DNA of 38,887 nt from Lysinibacillus sp. (GCA_031181585.1 JAPSKP010000028.1:1-38887), one strand, 5' to 3'. Positions 8,065-20,773 are shown, counted from the first letter of the stretch. Numbers and translations are program-made. Notes: generated by a model from the sequence alone, not told the origin.

Positions 8065-8131
8065 CTATTTAAAACCTCCTACGTTTAAAGCCAAACCTAC
8101 GTATCCTGAAATCGTCAATTTCAACCTTCTT

Positions 8132-8160
8132 ATTTTATAATTTTTAAACAATAAAAGCAA
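8132..8160 (-). promoter_or_regulatory. Promoter for the small unknown protein
   Basis: Minus strand: -35 TTGCTT (8160-8155), spacer 17, -10 TAAAAT (8137-8132), starting immediately after the fabZ stop. Confidence 0.5.
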
Positions 8161-8161
8161 A

Positions 8162-8596
8162 TTACCCTTGAACCGGTCCTAATGCGAATAAAATTTCAGC
8201 TTCACAAACAAGCTCTCCGTCAACTGTGGCAATCCCTTTGCCTTTTCCCATTTGGCCGCGCAGCTTGATGAATTCTACTTCAAGTCGAAGTTGATCACCT
8301 GGTACTACCTGGCGCTTGAAGCGGCAATTATCGATACCTGTTAAAAATGCCAGGCGCCCTTTATTCGCTTCTGCATTTAGCAGGGCTACTCCCCCTACTT
8401 GTGCCAGAGCTTCTACAATCAGCACTCCAGGCATCACCGGATAGCCTGGAAAGTGACCGTTAAAAAAGTCTTCGTTAATTGTTACATTTTTAATACCTAC
8501 AGCTCGCTTGCCTTCTTCCAGCTCTGTAATACGATCTACAAAAAGAAATGGATAGCGGTGTGGTAAAATAGCTTGAATTTGTTCTGCACTTAACAT
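8162..8596 (-). CDS. fabZ: (3R)-hydroxyacyl-[acyl-carrier-protein] dehydratase
   Basis: 144 residues, the usual length. FabZ removes water from 3-hydroxyacyl-ACP in each cycle of type II fatty acid synthesis. The hot-dog fold signatures are present: [13 protein letters not shown] near the start, and the active site [21 protein letters not shown] region with catalytic H48 and E62. The start is supported by GGGGGA before the ATG at 8596. It is the last gene of the mbl-flhO-flhP-epuA-fabZ run, as in B. subtilis, where fabZ (ywpB) also lies next to the flhO/flhP genes. Confidence 0.95.
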   Translation of the reverse strand: MLSAEQIQAILPHRYPFLFVDRITELEEGKRAVGIKNVTINEDFFNGHFPGYPVMPGVLIVEALAQVGGVALLNAEANKGRLAFLTGIDNCRFKRQVVPGDQLRLEVEFIKLRGQMGKGKGIATVDGELVCEAEILFALGPVQG

Positions 8597-8671
8597 ATGA
8601 ATCCCCCTGTTGTGAAGTATGTATGACCCGATTTCTCCCTAGTACGCAACTCCGTTTACCGATCATAAGCC

Positions 8672-8702
8672 GGAGTCCGTACGATAGCAGTGTACGAACT
8701 CC
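8672..8702 (-). other. Stem-loop between epuA and fabZ
   Basis: GGAGT-CGTAC and GTACG-ACTCC arms (one mismatch in 11 pairs) end exactly at the epuA stop codon. No T tract follows on the minus strand, so it is more likely an RNA processing or stability element, or a weak terminator, than a strong terminator. Confidence 0.5.
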
Positions 8703-8981
8703 CTACTCTTTGCCGTTCATAATATCGAGGATATGCTGCCATGTTTCCCATTTCAGGGCATCGCCAGCGCTTCCTTCCCCGATAACGGAATAGCCGAATA
8801 TCACACCAATAATCGCCACCACTAAAAATAGAACGGATACGATAATGATGCGCAGCCAAATCGGCAAAAGGCGAAGCCGTACCCAGCGTTTCTGTTTGTC
8901 ATCGTTGTCTGCTGCTGGCTCTGTTTGTCTTCTCTTTTTCGGTTTTTCCTCTGCTATATGATGGTTTGATTCGTTCGTCAT
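8703..8981 (-). CDS. EpuA-family membrane protein (annotated as DNA-directed RNA polymerase subunit beta)
   Basis: 92 residues: a charged cytoplasmic N-terminus (residues 1-40), the family motif RLRLLPIWLR leading into one membrane helix (about 43-63), then GYSVIGEGSAGDALKWETWQ and HILDIMNGKE. This is the EpuA family, which databases often label RNA polymerase beta subunit although it is a small membrane protein with no polymerase domain. Its function is not established. AGGAGA precedes the ATG at 8981, and the gene follows flhP by 17 bases, so it is probably in the same transcript as mbl-flhO-flhP. Confidence 0.8.
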   Translation of the reverse strand: MTNESNHHIAEEKPKKRRQTEPAADNDDKQKRWVRLRLLPIWLRIIIVSVLFLVVAIIGVIFGYSVIGEGSAGDALKWETWQHILDIMNGKE

Positions 8982-8998
8982 TGTTCGTCTCCTACTTT

Positions 8999-9829
8999 TT
9001 ATCGGATGCCGTTAATTAGACCAAGCATTTGGTCAGCAATCGTAACTGCTCGTGAATTGTATTGATACGAGCGCTGTGCTGCAATCAAATTGGTCATTTC
9101 CTTAGATAGATCAACATTCGACATTTCCAATGCGCCTATCTGCATACTAACCTCATTACGATTTTGCCCCTGTAATTCTGTTAATACATCACCTTCTGCA
9201 TAGCCAAGCCCGGCAAGATTAGCCGGCAGACTGAGGTAGGTACCACCGTTCAGCTGCTCCATTACTTGCGGCTTCGTAATTTTTGTTACAGCAAGGTCAT
9301 ATTGAATTACCTGTCCGTTCTCATTCATTACATTCAATGTACCCGCTTCTGACATTGTAAATTCTGTTACGCCCTGTGGAAACGAAATTGTATTGCCATT
9401 CGCGGAAAGTACTGGATATCCATCACCTGTTACAAGAAGATTTGTCCCATCCTGCTGGGGAGACATGTAGAAATTTCCTTGACGTGTAAAACCTGTGCTG
9501 CCGTCTTGCATCACAACATTGAAATATTGGTTTTCTGCTGTCATAGCGAAATCTAGATTACGCCCAGTCAGCTGGATACTTCCTTGTGTTTCGTTTGATT
9601 GGATTTGACTAATATGCGCCCCAACACCTTGACGGATGCCGACTGGTGATTGGCGGAGCGTTCTATCTAATTTATCGTTATTATGCTGTTGGTACAGCAA
9701 TTCCTGAAAAGTGGCCTGCTTTGCTTTGTAGCCTTTCGTATTGCTGTTGGCAATATTATTACTAATTGTATCCAGCTGCAGCTGAATTTGCCCAAGTGTA
9801 TTGGCTGCTGTATTCATTGTACGGATCAT
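8999..9829 (-). CDS. flhP: Flagellar basal-body rod protein FlhP
   Basis: 276 residues. It has the FlgG/FlgF-type N-terminal rod motif (TISNNIANSNTKGYKAKQAT) and the C-terminal coiled helix ending EMSNVDLSKEMTNLIAAQRS and ITVADQ-like repeats (TIADQMLGLINGIR). Such proteins build the distal rod of the flagellum and are exported by the flagellar type III apparatus, so no signal peptide is expected. It follows flhO by 13 bases. Paired flhO-flhP genes beside mbl are a Bacillus hallmark and separate these from FlgG of the main fla/che operon. Confidence 0.93.
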   Translation of the reverse strand: MIRTMNTAANTLGQIQLQLDTISNNIANSNTKGYKAKQATFQELLYQQHNNDKLDRTLRQSPVGIRQGVGAHISQIQSNETQGSIQLTGRNLDFAMTAENQYFNVVMQDGSTGFTRQGNFYMSPQQDGTNLLVTGDGYPVLSANGNTISFPQGVTEFTMSEAGTLNVMNENGQVIQYDLAVTKITKPQVMEQLNGGTYLSLPANLAGLGYAEGDVLTELQGQNRNEVSMQIGALEMSNVDLSKEMTNLIAAQRSYQYNSRAVTIADQMLGLINGIR

Positions 9830-9842
9830 TATTTAGACCTCC

Positions 9843-10682
9843 TTACACCTTACCGATTTCATTCACTGCCTTGTCCATACTCTTGTCATATGCCTGTAGT
9901 ACTTTTTGATTCGCTTCAAATGCTCGGTAGGCTGACAGCAGGCTTGTCATAGACTGAGCCGCATCTACATTGGAGCCTTCTAGATACTGCTGTTGAAGAC
10001 TAAACGTAACACCCGCTGCATCATAAGCAGATGGCAGTGCCTCTCCCTCCAGCATACGGAACAGACCGTTATCCTGCTTCATCAGTACGTCTGTATTTGC
10101 CGCAAAGGATACACCTAACTGTGCTACTTGTACCCCATTTTCGTCTATAATCATCCCGTCTGGTGAAATCGTAAAGTCATCACTTTGCAGTTGAATTCTT
10201 TCTCCGTTGCGGTCTAAAACATATAAACCCATTCCCGTTACAAGATTGCCTTGTCCATCCAGCGTAAAGTTACCATTCCTAGTATATGCTTCATTGCCGT
10301 CCGGATGCTGTAAACGGAAGAAAATAGAGCCTGGCTTGCCTGAAGCCTCATCAACAGGAAGAGCACCATCGATTAGCGCAACGTCTGTTGAAAGACCTGT
10401 TTCAAGCAGCGACCCTTGGGTATGGTTAGATAGAGATTCCTGTAAGTAAACACCTGCATTCAGTGTACCAACCGGTGTCGCCTGTAGTAGATTTAGCCCC
10501 TTTTCTGTTGGGATGCCATTTGATGTAATTGCCGACATCAACATATCAGGAAATGAACGAATCGTCGTTTGCTCTGATTTATAGCCGGGTGTATTTGCAT
10601 TCGCCATATTATTCGTCAAAATTTCCGTCTTGCGCTGTTGGGCCGTCATGCCTGATGTAACTGTATAGAATCCTTTAAACAT
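9843..10682 (-). CDS. flhO: Flagellar basal-body rod protein FlhO
   Basis: 279 residues. The N-terminus has the rod signature (ILTNNMANANTPGYKSEQTT) and the C-terminus the matching helix (SNVDAAQSMTSLLSAYRAFE). It is homologous to the downstream flhP product, and the pair forms the distal rod. GAGGTGA precedes the ATG at 10682, and the gene lies 26 bases after mbl. Assignment of FlhO to this copy and FlhP to the next rests on gene order after mbl. Confidence 0.93.
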   Translation of the reverse strand: MFKGFYTVTSGMTAQQRKTEILTNNMANANTPGYKSEQTTIRSFPDMLMSAITSNGIPTEKGLNLLQATPVGTLNAGVYLQESLSNHTQGSLLETGLSTDVALIDGALPVDEASGKPGSIFFRLQHPDGNEAYTRNGNFTLDGQGNLVTGMGLYVLDRNGERIQLQSDDFTISPDGMIIDENGVQVAQLGVSFAANTDVLMKQDNGLFRMLEGEALPSAYDAAGVTFSLQQQYLEGSNVDAAQSMTSLLSAYRAFEANQKVLQAYDKSMDKAVNEIGKV

Positions 10683-10708
10683 GGGGGCTCACCTCAATTT
10701 TATTTTGA

Positions 10709-11704
10709 TTACTTGGATGCGACACGATCAATATTATCCAGCATGATGCCTGTCCCAACCGCTACACAGTCCATTGGATTTTCCGCTATAAACACCGGTA
10801 CCTTCAGCTCTTCCATCAATAGCTGATCAATACCATGAAGCAATGCGCCGCCGCCCGTCAAAATAACACCACGGTCAATGATGTCTGCCGATAGTTCAGG
10901 CGGTGTTTTTTCTAATACATTTTTCGCCGATTGAATGATCAGCTCTACAGATTCACGCAGTGCCTGCTCGATTTCTTTTGAATTAATTGCGATAGTGCGC
11001 GGTAATCCCGTCACCATATCTCGTCCACGGATATCCATCTCTTCATTGCGTCCTGCTGCTGAAAACACAGTACCGACTGTCATTTTGATTGCTTCTGCCG
11101 TCCGCTCACCGATCAGCAGTTTATATTGTTTCTTTATGTATTGTAAGATGTCGTTATCAAATACATCACCCGCTACTTTGATCGACTCACTCGTTACAAT
11201 ATCACCCATTGAAAGAACTGCGACATCGGTCGTTCCGCCACCGATATCCACTACCATATTTCCGCTCGGCTGGAAGATGTCCATTCCAGCACCAATCGCT
11301 GCCACTTTTGGCTCTTCTTCCAGATATACCTTTTTACCGCCTGATTTCTCCGCTGCTTCTCGTATCGCCTTTTGCTCCACACTCGTAATATTCGTCGGAC
11401 AGCAGATTAAAATGCGCGGCTTTGATAAAAAGCCTTTAACATTCAGCTTGTTCAGGAAGTATTTCAGCATCGCTTCTGTTGATTCGAAATCTGCGATAAC
11501 ACCGTCTTTTAAGGGGCGGATCGCTACGATATTTCCTGGTGTACGGCCAACCATCTGGCGTGCTTCCTCACCAACTGCCAGCACCTTGTTTGTTTTTTTA
11601 TCGATAGCCACTACGGATGGCTCGTTTAATACGATTCCCTTTCCCTTTACGTGGATCAGTACGTTCGCCGTACCTAAATCGATGCCAATATCTTTTGAAA
11701 ACAT
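10709..11704 (-). CDS. mbl: MreB-like cell-shape protein Mbl
   Basis: 331 residues, actin-fold ATPase of the MreB/Mbl/MreBH group. Visible motifs are the phosphate-1 loop IGIDLGTANVLI (residues 6-17), GGGTTDVAVLS for phosphate 2, and the adenosine loop ILTGGGALLHGID. These filaments move around the cell with the wall synthesis machinery and guide lateral wall growth. The Mbl identity, rather than MreB, follows from its place between spoIIID and flhO. AAGGAGA precedes the ATG at 11704. A likely -10 lies at 11768-11776. Confidence 0.93.
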   Translation of the reverse strand: MFSKDIGIDLGTANVLIHVKGKGIVLNEPSVVAIDKKTNKVLAVGEEARQMVGRTPGNIVAIRPLKDGVIADFESTEAMLKYFLNKLNVKGFLSKPRILICCPTNITSVEQKAIREAAEKSGGKKVYLEEEPKVAAIGAGMDIFQPSGNMVVDIGGGTTDVAVLSMGDIVTSESIKVAGDVFDNDILQYIKKQYKLLIGERTAEAIKMTVGTVFSAAGRNEEMDIRGRDMVTGLPRTIAINSKEIEQALRESVELIIQSAKNVLEKTPPELSADIIDRGVILTGGGALLHGIDQLLMEELKVPVFIAENPMDCVAVGTGIMLDNIDRVASK

Positions 11705-11767
11705 GTTTTGTTAATCTCCTTCCCAGCTTTTCCAACATGTACACGTGCATATCTATTTATCTTGAAT

Positions 11768-11776
11768 ATTTTATCA
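11768..11776 (-). promoter_or_regulatory. Candidate extended -10 for mbl
   Basis: Minus strand TGATAAAAT (TG-n-TAAAAT), about 65 bases before the mbl start; no well-spaced -35 was found. Confidence 0.4.
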
Positions 11777-11852
11777 TATTAAATGACGAATTACACCAAT
11801 ATTTATCATCGACCATTTCCTTATTCAGTTAATAAAGGTCCTAAATTTGTCA

Positions 11853-11898
11853 ATAAAAAAAGCATTTTGACGACTGATGTAGTCTTGTCAAAACGCTT
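11853..11898 (-). terminator. Terminator of spoIIID, overlapping its last codons
   Basis: AAGCGTTTTGAC pairs with GTCAAAATGCTT, with an inner AGACT/AGTC stem, and is followed by TTTTTTATT on the minus strand. The rising arm (11887-11898) contains the stop codon and last codons of spoIIID. Confidence 0.85.
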
Positions 11899-12178
11899 CT
11901 TTGTCCATTTGGATCTGCTGATCGGATTGTATTTTATGCTGCCATTTCTTCCGTGTCGCTTCTCCTCCGCGAAGATGCCTGACTGATTTATGGTATGCCA
12001 GTACTTCCTTGACCTCTACCGATAATGCCTCGTTAACCTTCTCAAGACGTTCTGTCAGATCTTTATGGACGGTACTCTTCGAATACCCTGTCATTTTAGC
12101 GATGGCGCGAACAGTCTCTCCTGTCTCTAATAGCAGCTGCCCTAACTTCACGCAGCGATGCCGAATATGCTCGTGCAC
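11888..12178 (-). CDS. spoIIID: Mother-cell sporulation transcription factor SpoIIID
   Basis: 96 residues. The helix-turn-helix is clear (VRAIAKMTGYSKSTVHKDLT, about residues 23-42), followed by the conserved YHKSVRHLRGGEATRKKW. SpoIIID binds DNA as a monomer in the mother cell, represses or activates many sigma-E genes and helps switch to sigma-K. The start codon is GTG at 12178, with AAAGGAA seven bases upstream. It lies between the spoIIQ-like gene and mbl. I could not pick out a convincing sigma-E promoter by eye. Confidence 0.95.
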   Translation of the reverse strand: MHEHIRHRCVKLGQLLLETGETVRAIAKMTGYSKSTVHKDLTERLEKVNEALSVEVKEVLAYHKSVRHLRGGEATRKKWQHKIQSDQQIQMDKEAF

Positions 12179-12251
12179 GCTCTCTTCCTTTCAATCGCGT
12201 GTTTGTTCAGCTTATGCCGCGTGAATGGGCGTTAGAACTAAAAACAATTAT

Positions 12252-12277
12252 GCCTTGGGCGCAATTGCGTCCAAGGC
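12252..12277 (-). terminator. Terminator-like palindrome after spoIIQ
   Basis: GCCTTGG-CGCAATTGCG-CCAAGGC is a 26-base inverted repeat with a single mismatched pair, about 40 bases past the spoIIQ stop. The minus-strand downstream sequence CATAATTGTTTTTAG is only moderately T-rich, so some read-through into spoIIID is possible. Confidence 0.6.
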
Positions 12278-12318
12278 TTTACTATCTTTTAGTACCTAAA
12301 CACCCCTGCTATGAGAAA

Positions 12319-12963
12319 TTAAAACCCTAATAGCGATTTTGGATTGATGTGCTGGCCGTCTTTTAACACTTCAAAGTACAAATGGATACCGGCATTTGGA
12401 TTCCATTCATTTTCGATTGTCGTCGCAATCGGCTCACCTTGTGTGACTGCATCTCCCTCTTTTACGAGGATATCGCCAACTGATGAGTAGCGTGTTGTAT
12501 AGCCGTTTTCATGCTCAAGCGTTACTGTATTGCCAGTGAAAGCATCTAGCTTTATTTCTTTTACTGTACCGCTTAAGGCTGCCATCACTTGGAAAGGCTC
12601 GCTGTTGATAGCAAGTGAAAGGCCGCTTGATGTCGAATATGTTTGATTGAATACAAGAAGTGAATTTTCACGTGTTTCTGCATCGGCAGTCACGTCATAA
12701 TAGTCCTGTACAATCTTCACATTGTTTAGTTGTGCTTCATCAAACGGATACTTCATTGTTTCTTCACGGGCATTTGTTTCGATGACAGTTTCTTCTTCCT
12801 GTGAAACAGGCTGCAGCGTGTCAGTGTCCTCTGGCGTAGCCATTACATTATAGAGTACAATAAACGCAATCATGATAAGCGCAATAACTGCATAAACAGC
12901 TGGCCAAAACCAAGGTTTATCGACCCACGTTTTTGGAGATGTAGTTTGTTTGTTCTCTCCCAT
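12319..12963 (-). CDS. spoIIQ: SpoIIQ-like engulfment protein (degenerate M23/LytM domain)
   Basis: 214 residues: short cytoplasmic N-terminus, one membrane helix (about 20-40), then an extracytoplasmic LytM/M23 fold (about 108-214). The zinc site is broken: the usual HxGxD reads S112-SGL-S116 and the final HxH reads H194-L-Y196, so peptidase activity is not expected. This is the pattern of SpoIIQ, which is made in the forespore and pairs across the septum with SpoIIIAH to zip the engulfing membranes and form the feeding channel. A sigma-F type promoter (12983-13012) directly precedes it, and it sits between spoIID and spoIIID. It is shorter than the B. subtilis protein (283 residues). GAGGTGAT supports the ATG at 12963. 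Confidence 0.85.
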   Translation of the reverse strand: MGENKQTTSPKTWVDKPWFWPAVYAVIALIMIAFIVLYNVMATPEDTDTLQPVSQEEETVIETNAREETMKYPFDEAQLNNVKIVQDYYDVTADAETRENSLLVFNQTYSTSSGLSLAINSEPFQVMAALSGTVKEIKLDAFTGNTVTLEHENGYTTRYSSVGDILVKEGDAVTQGEPIATTIENEWNPNAGIHLYFEVLKDGQHINPKSLLGF

Positions 12964-12982
12964 TGTTTATCACCTCAAGTGG

Positions 12983-13012
12983 TAGTGTGACCACTATTTG
13001 GATATTCTAAAC
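12983..13012 (-). promoter_or_regulatory. Sigma-F type promoter for spoIIQ
   Basis: Minus strand: GTTTA (13012-13008), spacer 15, GGTCACACTA (12992-12983). The sigma-F consensus is GYWTA-N15-GGNRANANTW; only one position of the -10 deviates. Expected expression is in the forespore. Confidence 0.7.
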
Positions 13013-13029
13013 AAGGAAATTTGGAAAAT

Positions 13030-13890
13030 TTACTTTGAACATGCAAGTTGTTCTAACTTTGTATTTGGATAATAATGCTGGACGATTTCCTTGGCGTCTT
13101 TTCCCCCTGCAGCCAATGCATCTGCCCCGTACTGGCTCATTCCTACACCATGCCCGTAGCCCTTCGTTTCAATATGAACCCCCTGATTAACCGTAATCGT
13201 AAAATCTGCTGATTTTAAGCCCAGCAGCTCACGGAATTCACGCCCTGTCCACGAACGATTCCCAATCGTGATTGTTTCTACCCGGTTTGTATTATTGCGC
13301 GTTATTTGCGCCTGCCCGATTTGTGCAAGACTGAAATTACCTTGCAGTGCCTGATTGATCTGCGCAAGTGTAAAGCTTTCAGTATCCGTATACTCCTCTG
13401 GAGATGAGACGGCAGTCAAATAGGCAATTTGTGTGCCGCTGAAATTTTCTGATGTTTCCGTCTGCCCATTCGATGCTGCATGGAACATCGCCGTAATCGG
13501 CTCACCGTTGTAGGTAAGAATCTGATTTTTTGTTTCCTTCACTGCCCGTTTTAGCTTTTTTTCGTATTTCGGATTCAGTTCTTCTTTATACACTTGATGA
13601 GCAGTCGTTTGCTTGATTGGATTTGCCCCGTAGTTTGTCTGATGAATGGCATACGTCCTCGCAGCGATTGCCTGTGCCTTCAGAGCCTCTAGATCGAAGC
13701 TTGCCGGCATCTCTCCTGCGAGCACCCCCACTAAATATTGCTCCAGCGGCAATGCTTCATTTGATTCGGCAAAGGTGATAGAGATTACACACTCCTCCGC
13801 TACTTCTTTTGGCAAAGACTTCTTTTTAAAATGCAACGGAATAATAAAAAGCAAGACAACAATGATAAGAGGTAGAATATATTTTTTCAT
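13030..13890 (-). CDS. spoIID: Stage II sporulation protein D, lytic transglycosylase
   Basis: 286 residues from the ATG at 13890: a membrane anchor (about residues 3-20) followed by the SpoIID domain outside. The family motif LVGVLAGEMPASFDLEALKA includes the catalytic glutamate (E60), and YGHGVGMSQYGADALA is conserved near the C-terminus. SpoIID cleaves denuded glycan strands and, with SpoIIM and SpoIIP, drives engulfment. An in-frame ATG at 13923 would add 11 residues before the signal anchor. Neither start has an ideal ribosome binding site: 13923 has AGGA too close, 13890 has none. I chose 13890 because it places the anchor at the N-terminus. Confidence 0.9.
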   Translation of the reverse strand: MKKYILPLIIVVLLFIIPLHFKKKSLPKEVAEECVISITFAESNEALPLEQYLVGVLAGEMPASFDLEALKAQAIAARTYAIHQTNYGANPIKQTTAHQVYKEELNPKYEKKLKRAVKETKNQILTYNGEPITAMFHAASNGQTETSENFSGTQIAYLTAVSSPEEYTDTESFTLAQINQALQGNFSLAQIGQAQITRNNTNRVETITIGNRSWTGREFRELLGLKSADFTITVNQGVHIETKGYGHGVGMSQYGADALAAGGKDAKEIVQHYYPNTKLEQLACSK

Positions 13891-13970
13891 ATCGCAGTCT
13901 ATGAGGGATAGATGAGAAATCATTCCTGCTAATTTAAAAGTTTTTATGAAGATATTTCGGCTGGATTTCT

Positions 13971-13986
13971 GTCTACCTGGATAGAC
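13971..13986. repeat. 16-bp imperfect palindrome upstream of spoIID
   Basis: GTCTACCTGGATAGAC lies about 80 bases before the spoIID start, in a 344-base gap that otherwise contains only the murA terminator (14160-14192). It could be an operator; no regulator is suggested. Confidence 0.35.
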
Positions 13987-14159
13987 CCGATATATAGAAT
14001 AACACGAAGCACTTCAAACGAAGAGGCTTATGCCCCAACGCTTTACGACTGCTTCATTTGGCCGGCAGCTGCACTACATCCATCTATTTCTTCCTTCCCA
14101 TAGCATGCTGTTCCCTCTCACCATGCTTATCACCAAAAGGAGAGTAAATCTTACCTAAT

Positions 14160-14192
14160 ATAAAAATCCGCAAGCACTAAGTGCTTACGGAT
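14160..14192 (-). terminator. Terminator of murA
   Basis: ATCCG-AAGCACT pairs with AGTGCTT-CGGAT (13 bp with one G-U pair) and is followed on the minus strand by TTTTATATT, 43 bases after the murA stop. Confidence 0.85.
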
Positions 14193-14234
14193 AGTATTGA
14201 TTCATATAATTGCTGTAAGGTTCATATTTTAAGA

Positions 14235-15533
14235 TTAAGCAGTTGCTTGTTCTTTTTCCTTTGTTACTTCTTCAGATACTCGTTCAATATCTGCGCCTAG
14301 TGCAGCAAGTTTTTCGTGGAAATTCACATAACCACGATCTAGGTGGTGAAGCTTTGTTACACGTGTCATACCTTCTGACACTAAACCAGCCAGGATTAGT
14401 GACGCAGCAGCACGTAAATCAGTAGCAGCTACTTCAGCACCTTGTAGTTCTGTTGTACCTTCAATGAACACAGAACGACCTTCAATTTTAGCAACAGCAT
14501 TCATGCGGCGGAATTCTTCCACATGCATGAAGCGGTTCTCAAATACTGTTTCTGTAATGATGCTTGTGCCTTCAGCTGTCAGCATCAAAGCCATTAGTTG
14601 GGATTGCATATCTGTAGGGAATCCAGGATGAGGCATTGTTTTAATGTCAACTGCCTTTAGAGGGCCATTTGCACGCACACGAAGACCTTCTGCTTCCTCT
14701 GTGATCGTAACACCCATCTCACGCATTTTAGCGATTACTGCTGTCATATGCTCTGGTACAGCATTTTCTATTACAACGTCGCCGCGTGTAATAGCTGCTG
14801 CGACCATAAATGTTCCTGCTTCAATACGGTCTGGGATGATGTAATGAGTCGTACCTGTCAGTTCTTTTACACCTTCAATACGAATTGTATCCGTACCAGC
14901 ACCGACTACGCGGCCGCCCATTCCATTAATAAAGTTCGCTAGGTCTACAATTTCCGGTTCTTTTGCAGCATTTTCGATAATTGTCGTACCTTCGGCTAAT
15001 GCTGCTGCCGACATGATATTTTCTGTTGCACCGACACTTGGGAAGTCTAAATAGATTTTTGCTCCTCGCAGGCGATCCTTCACAATCGCTTCTACATATC
15101 CGTGGCCAAATGAAATTTCTGCTCCCATTGCCTCAAAACCTTTTAGGTGTAATTCAATTGGGCGAGATCCAATTGCACACCCTCCAGGAAGTGCTACACG
15201 GGCAAAGCCATTGCGCCCAAGCAGTGATCCCATCACTAAAATTGATGCGCGCATTTTACTGACGAATTCGAACTGCGCTTCACTTGAAAGTGTACCTGAG
15301 GCATCAATCAACATTTCGTTATTTGCCGCGTCATACTCCACTTTAGCATTTAAGCTTCTAAGTACTTCACCGATTGTTTTTACATCTGCCAAATTTGGCA
15401 CATCTCTTATGATATTTGTTTTATTTGAAGCTAATAGCGAGGCTGCCAAGATGGGTAAAACGGCATTTTTTGCGCCTTCTACTTTAACTTTGCCCTTTAA
15501 TGTCCGGCCACCCGTTACAATAATTTTATCCAC
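14235..15533 (-). CDS. murA: UDP-N-acetylglucosamine 1-carboxyvinyltransferase
   Basis: 432 residues. MurA transfers enolpyruvate from PEP to UDP-GlcNAc, the first committed step of peptidoglycan synthesis in the cytoplasm. Visible are K22-N23 in GAKNAVLP and the catalytic cysteine C119 in [10 protein letters not shown], the residue that reacts with fosfomycin. The start is the GTG at 15533, preceded by GGAGGG, rather than the in-frame ATG at 15575. The place between ywzB and spoIID marks it as the main copy (murAA). Genes between atpC and murA in B. subtilis other than ywzB (ywmA, ywmB) are not seen here. Confidence 0.96.
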   Translation of the reverse strand: MDKIIVTGGRTLKGKVKVEGAKNAVLPILAASLLASNKTNIIRDVPNLADVKTIGEVLRSLNAKVEYDAANNEMLIDASGTLSSEAQFEFVSKMRASILVMGSLLGRNGFARVALPGGCAIGSRPIELHLKGFEAMGAEISFGHGYVEAIVKDRLRGAKIYLDFPSVGATENIMSAAALAEGTTIIENAAKEPEIVDLANFINGMGGRVVGAGTDTIRIEGVKELTGTTHYIIPDRIEAGTFMVAAAITRGDVVIENAVPEHMTAVIAKMREMGVTITEEAEGLRVRANGPLKAVDIKTMPHPGFPTDMQSQLMALMLTAEGTSIITETVFENRFMHVEEFRRMNAVAKIEGRSVFIEGTTELQGAEVAATDLRAAASLILAGLVSEGMTRVTKLHHLDRGYVNFHEKLAALGADIERVSEEVTKEKEQATA

Positions 15534-15884
15534 AATTCGTCCCTCCGAATACAATTGTACGAAACTGTAAAACACAATTTATTAAAAAAGTTTAATAGTC
15601 CTTATTTATACAAACAATTTTCATGTTAACTTGCAAGACTCCCTAATACAAGCGCCCAAATCACTATTTTACGGTATTTTGATGAAATACGCTACATTTT
15701 TATAATACTCAACACATGGTAATATCGTGAATTTCATACAAATCCAAAAAATTGTGCGATTCTTTACTTTCCTACCCGCTACCTGCTAATTTGGAAACAT
15801 TTTTTGTACATTTTTTGGGGAATTATAGGCATTGGAGCGGTAAACAAGACCTTGTTTCCCCCTCCAACATACACAATCGCCCAA
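15534..15884. other. Gap between ywzB and murA
   Basis: 351 AT-rich bases. A strong stem-loop lies at 15832-15867. The murA promoter must lie here, but several A/T-rich candidates compete and none has a clean -35/-10 pair. No small gene is evident. Confidence 0.5.
15832..15867 (-). other. Stem-loop downstream of ywzB
   Basis: TTGGAG-GG-AAACAAG pairs with CTTGTTT-CC-CTCCAA (15 pairs with two internal mismatches, very small loop). No T tract follows on the minus strand, so termination would be weak or factor-dependent. Confidence 0.55.
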
Positions 15885-16127
15885 TTATTGGAATAAATAA
15901 GGCAGTTGCTGAGACCATGTGGAGAAGGTAATAAAAAAATTTGAAACTGTTGAACCGATTGTAATACTTAGCAAAATATAGAGCACTTGAATTTGAAATG
16001 TCTTTCCCTTTTTAAATACTTGCTCCAGACGTAATGACTGCAGCGCATAAAATGTCACACCAATAAAAAAGATATGAGAAACAATCCCCATGATTGCCTG
16101 CTGACCTAACTGTGAATACACATCCAT
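15885..16127 (-). CDS. ywzB: DUF1146 membrane protein YwzB
   Basis: 80 residues with two predicted membrane helices (about 10-30 and 45-68) joined by a short basic loop (LRLEQVFKKGKTFQ). This is the DUF1146/YwzB family, found just after the ATP synthase operon in many Bacillales, as here. Its function is unknown; the position suggests a role linked to the membrane sector, but this is inference. AGGAGG precedes the ATG at 16127. The atpC terminator lies between, so it is probably transcribed separately or by read-through. Confidence 0.85.
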   Translation of the reverse strand: MDVYSQLGQQAIMGIVSHIFFIGVTFYALQSLRLEQVFKKGKTFQIQVLYILLSITIGSTVSNFFITFSTWSQQLPYLFQ

Positions 16128-16205
16128 CCCGCATCCTCCTTTTAGAAAAATCGTTTATCTGCGATAAGCACAGGTAGTATAGCGCTTGCCCATGCATACT
16201 ATTTG

Positions 16206-16239
16206 GAGGCCGCGGCCTCTAACGCAATTGCTTAAGCAA
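16206..16239. repeat. Two adjacent palindromes between atpC and ywzB
   Basis: GAGGCCGCGGCCTC (16206-16219, perfect) and TTGCTTAAGCAA (16228-16239, perfect) are separated by 8 bases, upstream of a possible TATACT -10 for ywzB. The first is strikingly GC-rich for this gap. Confidence 0.5.
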
Positions 16240-16274
16240 CTTTTCCATTCGAAAATACATAGTTTGACTTTTAA

Positions 16275-16309
16275 GAAAAAAAGCGGGCAGAAAATGCATC
16301 TGCCCGCTT
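16275..16309 (-). terminator. Terminator of the atp operon
   Basis: A perfect 11-bp stem, AAGCGGGCAGA with TCTGCCCGCTT, followed by a run of seven T on the minus strand, 10 bases after the atpC stop. Confidence 0.93.
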
Positions 16310-16318
16310 GTTCTTCAA

Positions 16319-16744
<426 letters not shown>

Positions 16745-16750
16745 TTAGTA

Positions 16751-19107
<2,357 letters not shown>

Positions 19108-19154
19108 TTACTTGGTCTTTGATCTTTGGATAGTAAGATATCCAGATATTCATG

Positions 19155-19235
19155 CCACATCCTCGAGTCGCTTCGGTTCCTTCCTACGTGTGCGAGCACA
19201 CTTGTCAGGACCCTCCAGCGCTTTTCGGATGTAGG
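19155..19235 (-). other. Nested RNA rod between atpA and atpG
   Basis: In the minus-strand transcript CUACAUCC (19234-19227) pairs with GGAUGUGG (19162-19155). Inside it CGCU/AGCG, GGUCCU/AGGAACC (one bulge) and GUGUG-CUCG-CACAC stack into one long hairpin of about 80 nt. There is no T tract, so it is not a terminator. Possible roles are an RNase cut site, translational insulation of atpG, or a remnant of a small insertion. Pairing is by eye. Confidence 0.55.
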
Positions 19236-19258
19236 CAAGCGTTAATATCTTTTAAAGA

Positions 19259-20773
<1,515 letters not shown>

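Noticed and set aside
8703..8981. True RNA polymerase beta subunit fragment
   Set aside because: The name is a database habit for the EpuA family; this is a complete 92-residue single-helix membrane protein with no polymerase domain.
13891..13923. Longer SpoIID start at 13923
   Set aside because: Its AGGA is only one or two bases from the ATG and the extra residues would precede the signal anchor; kept only as an alternative.
13890..13990. Sigma-E promoter for spoIID
   Set aside because: CATAAAAA and CATAGACT resemble the -10, but neither has a matching -35 at 14-15 bases, and the second is too close to the start codon.
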